The translations under genes and the position numbers were made by a program. Positions 22,321-29,480 of a stretch of 29,480 nt of DNA are shown in pieces (positions within the stretch are counted from its first letter, which is position 1; the number at the start of each line of letters is the position of its first letter). Origin of the DNA: CAZADA01 sp964636945 (GTDB lineage: Bacteria; Pseudomonadota; Alphaproteobacteria; Caulobacterales; Maricaulaceae); contig CAZWVH010000036.1 in NCBI GenBank assembly GCA_964636945.1, positions 1 through 29,480 on the forward strand, written 5' to 3'. A model generated the notes under the pieces. That model ran no database searches. It worked only from the letters and a program-made list of their open reading frames with translations, and had not been told where the DNA came from.

Positions 22321-23049
22321 TTACTCACCACAATCGCGGTAGCCACCTCGGTCGCGCGGCCAGTCATTGCCGGCGACAAACAAGGATCGATTGAAGGACT
22401 CGCCGCGTACGGCGTCCAACAAGCGCGTTTCAGTTTCCTGACCGGTTGAGTCAATCACGGTCCAGCCGCGCAGCTCGATTGCAGGGCGTGCAAAATTCAT
22501 GGTCAACAAGCCCTCAATATCGTCGCTCTTGTCGCGCAGCGTGATCAGCGCGCCAGCGTCCGTATCGGAAACGGCGACGATTTCCGCATCACGGGCCAAG
22601 TCCACATCGTTTTTCAGGAACAGATGCAATGGCGTCGCGCGCAAACTAAATTCATCCACACAGCCCAAGCCCGCATTGCGCATCCGCACCACCGAGCCGT
22701 CGGAGATCACCAAATTTGGATCCTCTTGCGGCGCGTCAAACTCAAGCCGCATCAAACCGGGTCGCGAGATGTGCATTTCGCCTGTGGCCTCAGCCACGGC
22801 GCCGCTGGAGGGATCGCGGGCCACTTGATGGAAGCGGGCGCGTACGGTGCGCACTTGGTTGAGATAGGCGCTCGCCGCATCCACCACTTCCAGGTCGGCC
22901 TCGGTCAATTGATTTTGTTGAGCCGCTGAGCTAGCGGCGGTCGCTATAGTGTTCGCATCTGACACCGTGTCGCCATCCTGCCCATAGGCCGGAGCGAGAG
23001 AAAGCGCGCCGATTACGGCCGCTAAAAGCGCAAAGCGTGAAGTCATCAT
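22321..23049 (-). CDS. lolA: Outer-membrane lipoprotein carrier protein LolA
   Basis: Periplasmic chaperone (242 aa from the ATG at 23049; ATG 23046 is adjacent) that ferries lipoproteins released by LolCDE to the outer membrane. The signal peptide is MMTSRFALLAAVIGALSLAPAYG. Family features are a Q-rich N-terminus, YLNQVRTVRARFHQVARD, GEMHISRPGLMRLEFDAPQEDPNLVISDGSVV and LRATPLHLFLKNDVDL, then strand-rich AIELRGWTVIDSTGQETETRLLD. The frame continues upstream to 23571 but overlaps ftsK and is not used. It lies 112 bp after ftsK on the same strand, a common alphaproteobacterial pair. The last residues (DRGGYRDCGE) are atypical. Confidence 0.9.
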   Translation of the reverse strand: MMTSRFALLAAVIGALSLAPAYGQDGDTVSDANTIATAASSAAQQNQLTEADLEVVDAASAYLNQVRTVRARFHQVARDPSSGAVAEATGEMHISRPGLMRLEFDAPQEDPNLVISDGSVVRMRNAGLGCVDEFSLRATPLHLFLKNDVDLARDAEIVAVSDTDAGALITLRDKSDDIEGLLTMNFARPAIELRGWTVIDSTGQETETRLLDAVRGESFNRSLFVAGNDWPRDRGGYRDCGE

Positions 23050-23161
23050 GGCGCTTATGTGCACCTTTGTGGCGTCCGCGCCAAGGCGGATTTGCGGCTC
23101 TGACAGGAATTTAATGCTCAGCCGGCATTCAGCTAACGAGGGCTGCTGATTGCTGTCAATC

Positions 23162-25597
23162 TCAAGCCTCGCCGGCCATGGGTGGTGCGGAAGCGAGAAT
23201 TTCCCGCCGGCCCGCATGATTGGCCGCTGAAACGACCCCGTTCTCTTCCAAGCGCTCCATAAGAGTGGCCGCCCGATTATAGCCGATGGACAATTTTCGT
23301 TGGAGATAGCTCGTCGACGCCCGCCGATCGGTGAGGACGATATCCACGGCCCGTTCGTAAAGCTCATCGTCGCTGGCGCCGGGCGCTGCAGTTGTTGGTG
23401 TGGCGCTGGGCGCGGGCGCTTCATCGGGATCTTCTGTGATGCCCTCAACATACTCCGGCGCGGCTTGGGCGCGGAAGAAATTGGCAACCCGTTCAATCTC
23501 CTCGTCGGAGACGAACGGACCGTGCAGCCGACGCACGCGCGCGCCGCCAGCCAGATAAAGCAGGTCCCCACGTCCTAGCAATTGTTCCGCGCCCTGTTCA
23601 CCCAAAATGGTGCGGCTGTCGCCTTTTTGCGGCAGTCGGTAGCTGATGCGTTCCGGGAAGTTGGCTTTAATGGTGCCCGTGATCACATCCACGGAGGGCC
23701 GCTGTGTGGCGGTAATCAGATGAATGCCCGCCGCGCGCGCCATTTGCGCCAAGCGCTGGACTAAGCCCTCAATGTCCTTGCCCGCCACTTGCATCAGGTC
23801 AGCCATCTCATCAATGATGATGACGATGTACGGCATGATTTCCGCACGCAGGTCTTCCTGGGAAATTTTGGGTTGGCCGGTGTCTTGATCAAAGCCATGC
23901 GTGGTGGTCACTTCGATCTCGTCATACCCGTTGGCGATGGCGTCTTCCATGCGCCGATTGAGGCCGGAGATATTGCGCACGCCAATTTTCGACATGAGCG
24001 CATAACGCCGCTCCATTTCGCGGCAGGCCCATTTGAGCGCCGCAACAGCCTTTTGCGGATCGGTGAGCACGGGGCTCAACAAATGGGGAATGCCATCATA
24101 CATGGACAATTCCAACATTTTGGGATCGACCATGATGAAGCGGCAGCGCTCCGGCGGCAGCCGATACATCAGCGACAAAATCATGGCGTTGATGCCCACC
24201 GATTTGCCCGAGCCAGTGGCGCCGGCGATCAAGAGGTGAGGCATGCGCGCGAGATCGGCCACAAAAGGTTCGCCGGAAATGGTCTCGCCAAGAACCAAGG
24301 GCAGAGCAAGCTTACGGCTATTGTAAGCGTCGCTGGACAAAAGTGTCTTGATGTAGACGGTCTCCAGCCGCGGGGACGGCAACTCAATGCCAATGACGCT
24401 CCGTCCGGGCACAACGGCGACTCGCGCCGATTGGGCGCTCAAGCTGCGCGCAATGTCTTCCGACAAGCCAATAATACGCGACGAGCGGACGCCGCGAGCG
24501 GGCTCGAATTCAAACATGGTGACCAGCGGACCAGGCTTGGCGCCCACCACCTGACCCTTGACGCCATAGTCGGCCAGTACGTTCTCCAGGTGCTCGGCGC
24601 GGTCTTCCAGCATCACATCGTCAGTCAGCGTGCGACGCTCGCGGGCAGGCTCCAGCAAATCCAGATCGGGCAGGGCGATTGCACTGGGCGCTGAGGTCAA
24701 TCTTGCCTTGGTGCGCTCACGCCGTTTGCCGCCGCCGAAAATGCCCATCAGACCGGTGGGAGCGGGCTCCGGTTGCACTGGGGCGGGAGCGGGCGGCGCG
24801 GGCTGCTCGGCCGTTTGCGGCGGGCTTGGGGCAAACTCATCGTCCGTGTTGAGACTCGGACCGGGCGGCAATTGTCGTGTTTGCGGGGTGGACACAGGCT
24901 GAAGTTTGACAGGCTCATGGTTGACGCGGCGGGTGAGTGTTTCCACTGCGCGCCGGGCGCGTTCGGCCAATGTGTCCGCCAGACGCGACGCCGTGTCAGC
25001 TGCGTCCGCCACATCATTGGGTGTGACGCCGTATCCTGCGAACCCTCCAACAATTGCCCCGGTCAGCCCCATCAGGCCAGCCAGAACACCGGGAAACGGC
25101 AACATCAATGATTGCGCCCATGTGGAGAGTTCTGAATATGCAGCATCGCCAAGCACGCCGCCAAGACCGACCGCAAAAGGCCAATTAACGGGGATGGGAA
25201 GCGATGATGCAGCGGTGGCCAGGCCGAACACCGTCAAAATACCGGCCAGGACCCGTAGGGTGACCAGCTTCGGCCCACGCCGCCGCGGGCCGTGAACCAA
25301 CATGGTTACACCCCAGGCAAACAGCATCAGGCCCAACGCGGCCCCGGCCCAACCCAGCCATTGCAAAAGGCTATCGGCCAGCTTGGCGCCCCATGGACCC
25401 AGCGCGTTTTGAACGTGCTGGTCGCTGGCCACATTGATGCTGGGATCGAAGGGGTTGTGCGTGATCACCGAAACGACAACGATCACGCCCAAAGCACACA
25501 GCGTCAGGCTTGCGATATCATTTCGCCGGCCGCGCATGAAGCGCGTGAACCAATCTTCGTTTACAAATCTTTCGCCGTCCGGCGTATCCGACGCCAT
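23162..25597 (-). CDS. ftsK: DNA translocase FtsK
   Basis: Septum-associated dsDNA pump (811 aa) that clears and aligns chromosome termini during division. The N-terminus carries four hydrophobic segments (about 30-185; for example LTLCALGVIVVVSVIT, LMLFAWGVTMLVHG and LAGLMGLTGAIVGGFAGYGV), followed by a Pro/Gln/Ala-rich linker. The motor has Walker A GATGSGKS at 459-466, Walker B IVIIIDEMADLM and the ITATQRPSVDVITGTIKANFP segment. The C-terminal gamma winged helix (about 745-800) has DRRASTSYLQRKLSIGYNRAATLMERLEENGVV, used in other FtsK proteins for KOPS reading. Divergent from the hydroxylase gene. Confidence 0.97.
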   Translation of the reverse strand: MASDTPDGERFVNEDWFTRFMRGRRNDIASLTLCALGVIVVVSVITHNPFDPSINVASDQHVQNALGPWGAKLADSLLQWLGWAGAALGLMLFAWGVTMLVHGPRRRGPKLVTLRVLAGILTVFGLATAASSLPIPVNWPFAVGLGGVLGDAAYSELSTWAQSLMLPFPGVLAGLMGLTGAIVGGFAGYGVTPNDVADAADTASRLADTLAERARRAVETLTRRVNHEPVKLQPVSTPQTRQLPPGPSLNTDDEFAPSPPQTAEQPAPPAPAPVQPEPAPTGLMGIFGGGKRRERTKARLTSAPSAIALPDLDLLEPARERRTLTDDVMLEDRAEHLENVLADYGVKGQVVGAKPGPLVTMFEFEPARGVRSSRIIGLSEDIARSLSAQSARVAVVPGRSVIGIELPSPRLETVYIKTLLSSDAYNSRKLALPLVLGETISGEPFVADLARMPHLLIAGATGSGKSVGINAMILSLMYRLPPERCRFIMVDPKMLELSMYDGIPHLLSPVLTDPQKAVAALKWACREMERRYALMSKIGVRNISGLNRRMEDAIANGYDEIEVTTTHGFDQDTGQPKISQEDLRAEIMPYIVIIIDEMADLMQVAGKDIEGLVQRLAQMARAAGIHLITATQRPSVDVITGTIKANFPERISYRLPQKGDSRTILGEQGAEQLLGRGDLLYLAGGARVRRLHGPFVSDEEIERVANFFRAQAAPEYVEGITEDPDEAPAPSATPTTAAPGASDDELYERAVDIVLTDRRASTSYLQRKLSIGYNRAATLMERLEENGVVSAANHAGRREILASAPPMAGEA

Positions 25598-25625
25598 GGG
25601 TGTAATCCTATTGCCTGCCGAGCGT

Positions 25626-25642
25626 TCTGGAGTCTCTCCAGA
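25626..25642. promoter_or_regulatory. Inverted repeat with a GANTC site between ftsK and the hydroxylase gene
   Basis: TCTGGAG (25626-25632), a three-base spacer and CTCCAGA (25636-25642) form a 7-bp perfect inverted repeat 28 bp upstream of the ftsK start. It contains GAGTC (25630-25634). Two more GANTC sites (25776-25780, 25785-25789) lie before the hydroxylase start. Possible operator or methylation-sensitive promoter element; function is inferred. Confidence 0.35.
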
Positions 25643-25815
25643 TGCCGCGTGCGTGGTTAACGAGACCTTTAAGCCGTCCCCAATTCTATCCCCTAGTGCT
25701 TGGCTTATTCGCGCTTTGCCTCAAGCCAATTTTCGCGTTCGCTTTGTCAGCACGCGTAAGATTGTCGCCGCAAAAGACTCTGTTGATTCGGTGTTTCAGG
25801 CGCTATTTCCTGTGT

Positions 25816-27099
25816 ATGCAAACCGTTAGCCAAAAGCCTGGGCGAGAATTTGACGTCGATGTCGCCATCATCGGCGGCGGCCTTGTCGGGCTCGCCACAG
25901 CGCTCGCGCTCGCCCACGCTGGAGCCACAGTTCAAATTTTTGACGCCCAAGCGCGAGAAACGCAACTGGACAACACGTATGATGGCCGCGCTTCGGCGAT
26001 AAGCTACGCGAATTTCCGAATGCTTAACGTGCTCGGTGTGAGAGATCGGCTTACTCCCTACGCGTGCCCCATCAAGACCATCATGGTCACCGACGGTCGA
26101 ATGGGAAGGGGCGCTTCAGGTCGATCGCCCGGTTCGCCATTCTTGCGTTTTGACGCTGATGAAATTGCCGACACAGCCAGCGAACCCCTAGGGTGGATGG
26201 TCGAAAACCAAATCATGCGCAGGGTCCTGCTGGATCGAATCGACGCATCTCCTGACATTCGGCTTGCGCAAGGCGCCCAAGTGACGAGCGTTGAGTGCGG
26301 CGCAAATGGAGCGGAGGTGTCGTGGGGCGACAAAAAACAGATTAATGCCCGCCTTGTGGTGGGCGCGGACGGAGGACGCTCACGAGTGCGTCACGCTGCG
26401 GGCTTGCGCGATTACGGCTGGCGTTATGCTCAGCACGGAATTGTTGCGACCGTAAAGCTGGAGCGCTCACATCAGAATGTGGCGCACGAATTCTTTTTGC
26501 CCTCGGGTCCGTTTGCAATCTTACCACTGACCGGCAACCGGGCGAATTTGGTGTGGACTGAGAAGTCAAAGGCCGCACGGGCCGCAATTGCGCTCGATGA
26601 CGAGGCATTTTTGGAGCAAGTCCAACATCGGATCGGTGATTTTCTTGGCGCCGTGGAATTGGCCGGCCCGCGCTGGGCTTATCCGTTGGACGTGCGCATG
26701 GCTGAACAATTCATCGCGGACCGCGCGGTTTTGGTCGGTGATGCGGCGCGCAAGATTCATCCCATCGCAGGTCAAGGCTTCAATCTTGGCCTGAAGGACG
26801 CAGCGGTCTTGGCCGAAGTGGTCCATGAGGCGCGCTATGCAGGCTTGGACATTGGCGCTGGTGATGTATTGCGCCGCTATCAGGCGTGGCGACGGTTCGA
26901 CTCAATGATGCTGATTGCTGCGACCGATGGGTTTAATCGGCTTTTCTCCAATGACTTCGGCCCAATACGATTTGCGCGAGACGTGGGGATGTCAGCGGTC
27001 AATCGCATGGGGCCGCTCAGGCGGGCCTTCGCTAGGAATGCGGGCGCGGCAGCGGGCGAAATCCCTCAATTGCTGCGTGGCGAGCCTCTCATCAGCTAA
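25816..27099 (+). CDS. UbiH/UbiF/COQ6-type FAD-dependent hydroxylase
   Basis: Flavoprotein monooxygenase (427 aa) of the ubiquinone-biosynthesis hydroxylase group (COG0654). The frame opens at 25642, but the ATG at 25816 gives the normal N-terminus, followed by the dinucleotide-binding motif VAIIGGGLVGLATALALAHAG at about 15-35. The DG motif is VVGADGGRSRVRHAAGL, and the GD motif is RAVLVGDAARKIHPIAGQGFNLGLKDAAVL. It probably hydroxylates the ubiquinone ring, but which position cannot be read from sequence. Its stop overlaps that of the convergent DUF971 gene by four bases. Confidence 0.92.
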   Translation: MQTVSQKPGREFDVDVAIIGGGLVGLATALALAHAGATVQIFDAQARETQLDNTYDGRASAISYANFRMLNVLGVRDRLTPYACPIKTIMVTDGRMGRGASGRSPGSPFLRFDADEIADTASEPLGWMVENQIMRRVLLDRIDASPDIRLAQGAQVTSVECGANGAEVSWGDKKQINARLVVGADGGRSRVRHAAGLRDYGWRYAQHGIVATVKLERSHQNVAHEFFLPSGPFAILPLTGNRANLVWTEKSKAARAAIALDDEAFLEQVQHRIGDFLGAVELAGPRWAYPLDVRMAEQFIADRAVLVGDAARKIHPIAGQGFNLGLKDAAVLAEVVHEARYAGLDIGAGDVLRRYQAWRRFDSMMLIAATDGFNRLFSNDFGPIRFARDVGMSAVNRMGPLRRAFARNAGAAAGEIPQLLRGEPLIS

Positions 27100-27449
27100 G
27101 CATCACGCGCACTTGCGCCTGCTTGGCGAACACGTTCAGCCAATGTGCGCAGGTAAGGCCAAGTGTACAGGCCCGTGTTGTGGCCGTCGTCGAACGTGAT
27201 GCGCGCTGCATACCGGCCCACAAGCTCAGCCTTCAACACGTCCACGCCGTGGTCTTTTGGAGAGCTCACTGGTTCAGCTCTTCCCTTGGCGCCATGACCG
27301 GTGACTTCGGCGCTTGGACTTTGGGAGCGCAAAATTGAATAGGGAATCACAAATTCTTCCCCGTCATCAAAATTAATCAGAAGCACTTTGCGCGCGCGTT
27401 GAAAGCGCAGCTCAGTCGGCCATGGTGATCGAGGTCTGGGACTAGCCAT
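27096..27449 (-). CDS. DUF971 (gamma-butyrobetaine-hydroxylase N-terminal-like) protein
   Basis: A 117-aa protein starting at the ATG at 27449, which overlaps the end of the Trm112-like gene (ATGGCTAG), so translation is probably coupled. An earlier ATG at 27497 lies within that gene. WPTELRF, LINFDDGEEFVIPYSILRSQSPSAEVTGHG, and YAARITFDDGHNTGLYTWPYLRTLA are diagnostic of DUF971, a small beta-rich domain also found at the N-terminus of gamma-butyrobetaine hydroxylase and linked to Fe-S or metal handling in some bacteria. Its stand-alone role is unclear. Confidence 0.9.
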   Translation of the reverse strand: MASPRPRSPWPTELRFQRARKVLLINFDDGEEFVIPYSILRSQSPSAEVTGHGAKGRAEPVSSPKDHGVDVLKAELVGRYAARITFDDGHNTGLYTWPYLRTLAERVRQAGASARDA

Positions 27450-27657
27450 CCTCGAGTGCGCGCGCTTCTTCGGGCAACATGATCGGGATGCCGTCACGGA
27501 TCGGGTAAGCGAGCTTTGCCGATCGGCTGATCAGCTCTTTGGCTTCGCGGTCATACTCCAGAGTTCCGCGGGTAACCGGGCACACCAGGATTTCCAGCAA
27601 TTTGGGGTCGGGTTCGTGGATTGGTCCGTCGGTGTCGTGCGGAGTTTCGGCGCTCAT
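27442..27657 (-). CDS. Trm112-family (YcaR-like) protein
   Basis: A 71-aa protein with LLEILVCPVTRGTLEYDREAKELISRSAKLAYPIRDGIPIMLPEEAR, the Trm112/YcaR signature. In eukaryotes, Trm112 activates methyltransferases; the bacterial role is unsettled. The zinc-ligand pattern is reduced: CPVT instead of CPxC and serine instead of the later cysteine, which to my knowledge is common in alphaproteobacteria. It is the middle member of a compact LON-Trm112-DUF971 cluster. Confidence 0.93.
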   Translation of the reverse strand: MSAETPHDTDGPIHEPDPKLLEILVCPVTRGTLEYDREAKELISRSAKLAYPIRDGIPIMLPEEARALEDG

Positions 27658-27689
27658 ATTCAGCCTCGTTCGTCGTTCCCGATCAGGCG

Positions 27690-28346
27690 CTATTGAAGTC
27701 CAGTTGAACCATTATTTGCGCTGGAGGCCGACTCAATTTTCATCAATGCGGTCAGTGTGTCCAGCCGAGAGGCGACCGTCTCGGCTTCAAGCAGCGCCTG
27801 TTTTTCGGCAGCACTAAACGGGCAAATCATCGCGAGCGAATTGACCAAAATCTCAGGCGGCGCGTTGTCCAGCGCTTCCCATTCCGCGTCCAAATCATGG
27901 GCGCGCAGATACCCTGACAACGTCTCAAGAAAGGCGGCGCGGTCGAAAGACGCCATGTTTGGCGAGCTAAGGTCGTGTTCAAATGGGGCAAAGTCCACGT
28001 CCGCCATACGGTAGGGCAAATTCGTTTTTGCTTCACCTTTAATCACGTAACGACAGAGCCCTGAGAGGGTGATCAAATACCGTCCGTCGCTTGTCTCTGA
28101 ATAGCTCGTGAGCCGACCAACACACCCCACGGGCGCTAGGGCGGGCGTCTCAGGCGCGCCGCCGGCCACTGTTTGCACCATGCCGATTAGCCGGTCTCCA
28201 ATCAGCGCATCATCCACCATGTTCAAATAGCGCGGTTCAAATATGTTCAGTGGCAGCGGCGCCCGCGGCAAGAGCAATGCCCCTGACAAGGGAAACACCG
28301 GGATGCGGTCAGGAAGATCTGCAGCTTTTCGGTACGCGATGGCCAT
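27690..28346 (-). CDS. LON substrate-binding-domain protein
   Basis: A 218-aa protein from the ATG at 28346; the frame starts further up at 28436, but MAIAYRKAADLPDRIPVFPLSGALLLPRAPLPLNIFEPRYL is the usual N-terminus. It contains only the Lon N-terminal (substrate-recognition) domain: no AAA or protease part is present, and the family (COG2802) is short by nature. VGCVGRLTSYSETSDGRYLITLSGLCRY is a characteristic segment. The job is not established. It is encoded between the thioredoxin-like gene and the Trm112-like gene, a conserved alphaproteobacterial order. Confidence 0.92.
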   Translation of the reverse strand: MAIAYRKAADLPDRIPVFPLSGALLLPRAPLPLNIFEPRYLNMVDDALIGDRLIGMVQTVAGGAPETPALAPVGCVGRLTSYSETSDGRYLITLSGLCRYVIKGEAKTNLPYRMADVDFAPFEHDLSSPNMASFDRAAFLETLSGYLRAHDLDAEWEALDNAPPEILVNSLAMICPFSAAEKQALLEAETVASRLDTLTALMKIESASSANNGSTGLQ

Positions 28347-28475
28347 GGCGCGAGTCCACGTTGCTTGATGGTTTGACAATTCAAAAAGAATGTCGTTCGC
28401 ACGCGGCCAAAGTCCAGCCACGATGCAGGCGGTCATGTGAACGAGGGCGCAGCCGGACGCAGTTGGTTTTGTCGC

Positions 28476-29396
28476 TTAGGCGAACATCAAAGTCGACAAT
28501 CGACGTCGACCGGCCACTGTGACTGGCGAGGTGGGACCAGCTGCTTCAAACACAGTCAGTAGCTCGGCCTTCGCCGCGCCGTCATTCCAATTGATGTCCG
28601 CCAATAAAATTTCAAACAAGTGCTCGGCTGCGCCGTCAAAATCTGCGTTTCCGGCCAGGGCCTTAGCCAAGTCGAGCCGCGCGGCGAAGTCCTTAGGGTC
28701 AGCCTCGACTTGAGATCTTAACGCGGCGAGCTCGTCGCTGTCAGCGCTGTTTGACGCCAATTCCAGAGCGGCGCGAACGCCATCAATGCTTGGGTGCTTG
28801 GCGCTGTCCGGCGGCGCCGTGTCCAGCACCTCTCGGGCGCGCTCCACATCGTTGCTTGCCAAATAGCACCGCGCCAAACCGGCAATCGCCTCGGCGCGCG
28901 TCCCATCATGGTCCAGCGCTTGGGAGTATAACTGTGCAGCGCCAGCCGTATCGCCCTGGGCAAATGTGTCGTCCGCCAACGACAAGAGTTCTTCAAGCGG
29001 GTCGCCGGCCGGGGCCATGGCCGCGAGCCGTTCAACGAACTTTTTGATTTCTGAAGCGGGCAGAGCGCCCACAAAGCCATCCACGGGCCGCCCGCCCGCA
29101 AACGCAAAAACCGCTGGAATGGATTGCACCCGCAGCTGCGCGCCGATGGCTTGGTGCTCATCCACATTGATTTTGACGAGCTTCACTTTGCCATTGGCTT
29201 CGGTAACGGCTTGTTCCAATGCTGGCCCCAACTGTCGACAAGGCCCGCACCATGGCGCCCAAAAATCGACAATGACTGGGGTTGTCTGCGATGTGATCAG
29301 CACGTCTTGCTCAAAAGTCTGATCGCTGCCTTCGATCACCAAATCGCCCGCAGCCGCGCCAGCTGCGGGACCGTCACCGCCAATCACTATGCTCAT
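28476..29396 (-). CDS. CnoX/YbbN-like thioredoxin with C-terminal TPR-type domain
   Basis: A 306-aa protein whose thioredoxin domain (about 20-130) contains WCGPC (C50-C53) and the cis-proline site VQSIPAVFAF. It is followed by tetratricopeptide-like helices (FAQGDTAGAAQLYSQALDHDGTRAEAIAGLARCYLASND and further repeats). This layout matches CnoX/YbbN, a chaperedoxin that protects GroEL substrates from oxidation. E. coli CnoX has SXXC, whereas this protein keeps a full CXXC, so it may retain thiol reductase activity. GGGAGAG lies about six bases before the ATG. It heads the LON-Trm112-DUF971 cluster. Confidence 0.9.
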   Translation of the reverse strand: MSIVIGGDGPAAGAAAGDLVIEGSDQTFEQDVLITSQTTPVIVDFWAPWCGPCRQLGPALEQAVTEANGKVKLVKINVDEHQAIGAQLRVQSIPAVFAFAGGRPVDGFVGALPASEIKKFVERLAAMAPAGDPLEELLSLADDTFAQGDTAGAAQLYSQALDHDGTRAEAIAGLARCYLASNDVERAREVLDTAPPDSAKHPSIDGVRAALELASNSADSDELAALRSQVEADPKDFAARLDLAKALAGNADFDGAAEHLFEILLADINWNDGAAKAELLTVFEAAGPTSPVTVAGRRRLSTLMFA

Positions 29397-29480
29397 GCAA
29401 CTCTCCCGACATGGTCAGATGCGCCCAATGAATGCGCCTCTAAATGGGCCCATGTGCGCCCGAGTGCAATTGGGAAGATG

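Noticed and set aside
22321..23571. 416-aa version of the LolA frame
   Set aside because: The upstream part overlaps ftsK and lacks LolA features; a signal peptide begins at 23049.
23789..24694. 301-aa plus-strand open frame
   Set aside because: Antisense to the ftsK motor region; no recognisable protein signature.
25657..25672. CtrA-like TTAA...TTAA pair near ftsK
   Set aside because: The spacing is 8 bp instead of the usual 7, and there is no further match.
1..29480. tRNA, rRNA, CRISPR arrays, insertion sequences or phage genes
   Set aside because: No T-loop-like conserved blocks with cloverleaf context, no spaced direct repeats and no transposase or integrase sequences were seen.

Overview
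The window looks like a chromosomal core segment from an alphaproteobacterium of the Caulobacterales/Maricaulales/Hyphomonadales type. The evidence is the order rsmG-parA-parB ... holA-lptE-leuS-DUF3576-ntrZ-like, several proteins typical of that group (DUF3576, an NtrZ-like periplasmic protein, alphaproteobacterial Trm112 and LON-domain proteins), moderately GC-rich sequence, and GANTC sites (the CcrM methylation motif) clustered in some intergenic regions. This is inferred from protein recognition and gene order, not from a database search. I see no insertion sequence, phage, CRISPR array, rRNA or tRNA.

Layout. 1-2341: the end of rsmG, then parA and parB (chromosome segregation). 2452-5927: two plus-strand genes, an outer-membrane SphA/MetA-type channel-like protein and a secreted DUF3604-META fusion, sitting between parB and holA. 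5940-10739: a minus-strand cluster DUF3576 lipoprotein-leuS-lptE-holA. 10740-11089: a 350-bp divergent intergenic region with a long inverted repeat. 11090-13863: four genes in alternating orientation with no spacing (NtrZ-like, ThiE/TenI-like, YggS, lipoprotein alpha/beta hydrolase), whose start or stop codons overlap. 13990-15056: a membrane-anchored LuxR-type regulator and a DUF4199 membrane protein, with a perfect 22-bp palindrome between them. 15091-18243: a duplicated-module lipoprotein, an L,D-transpeptidase-like protein divergent from an OmpR-type response regulator, and a lipoprotein of unknown function. 18464-21336: ppk2, then xth and a DSD1-type PLP enzyme on the opposite strand. 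21388-22163: an unknown 198-aa protein preceded by a probable small RNA. 22321-25597: ftsK and lolA. 25816-29396: a UbiH/COQ6-type hydroxylase and the minus-strand cluster CnoX-like thioredoxin, LON-domain protein, Trm112, DUF971.

Themes. Cell-cycle and chromosome functions (ParAB, HolA, FtsK) share the window with envelope biogenesis (LptE, LolA, L,D-transpeptidase and four other predicted lipoproteins). The most interesting unexplained signal is the putative small RNA at about 22005-22151 (minus). It has a sigma-70-like promoter, two perfect hairpins, a U-tailed terminator and repeated C-rich unpaired stretches that could pair with Shine-Dalgarno sequences. Other points of note are the DUF3604-META fusion, the LuxR/DUF4199 pair with its palindrome, the overlapping gene boundaries, and clusters of GANTC or DnaA-box motifs upstream of particular genes.
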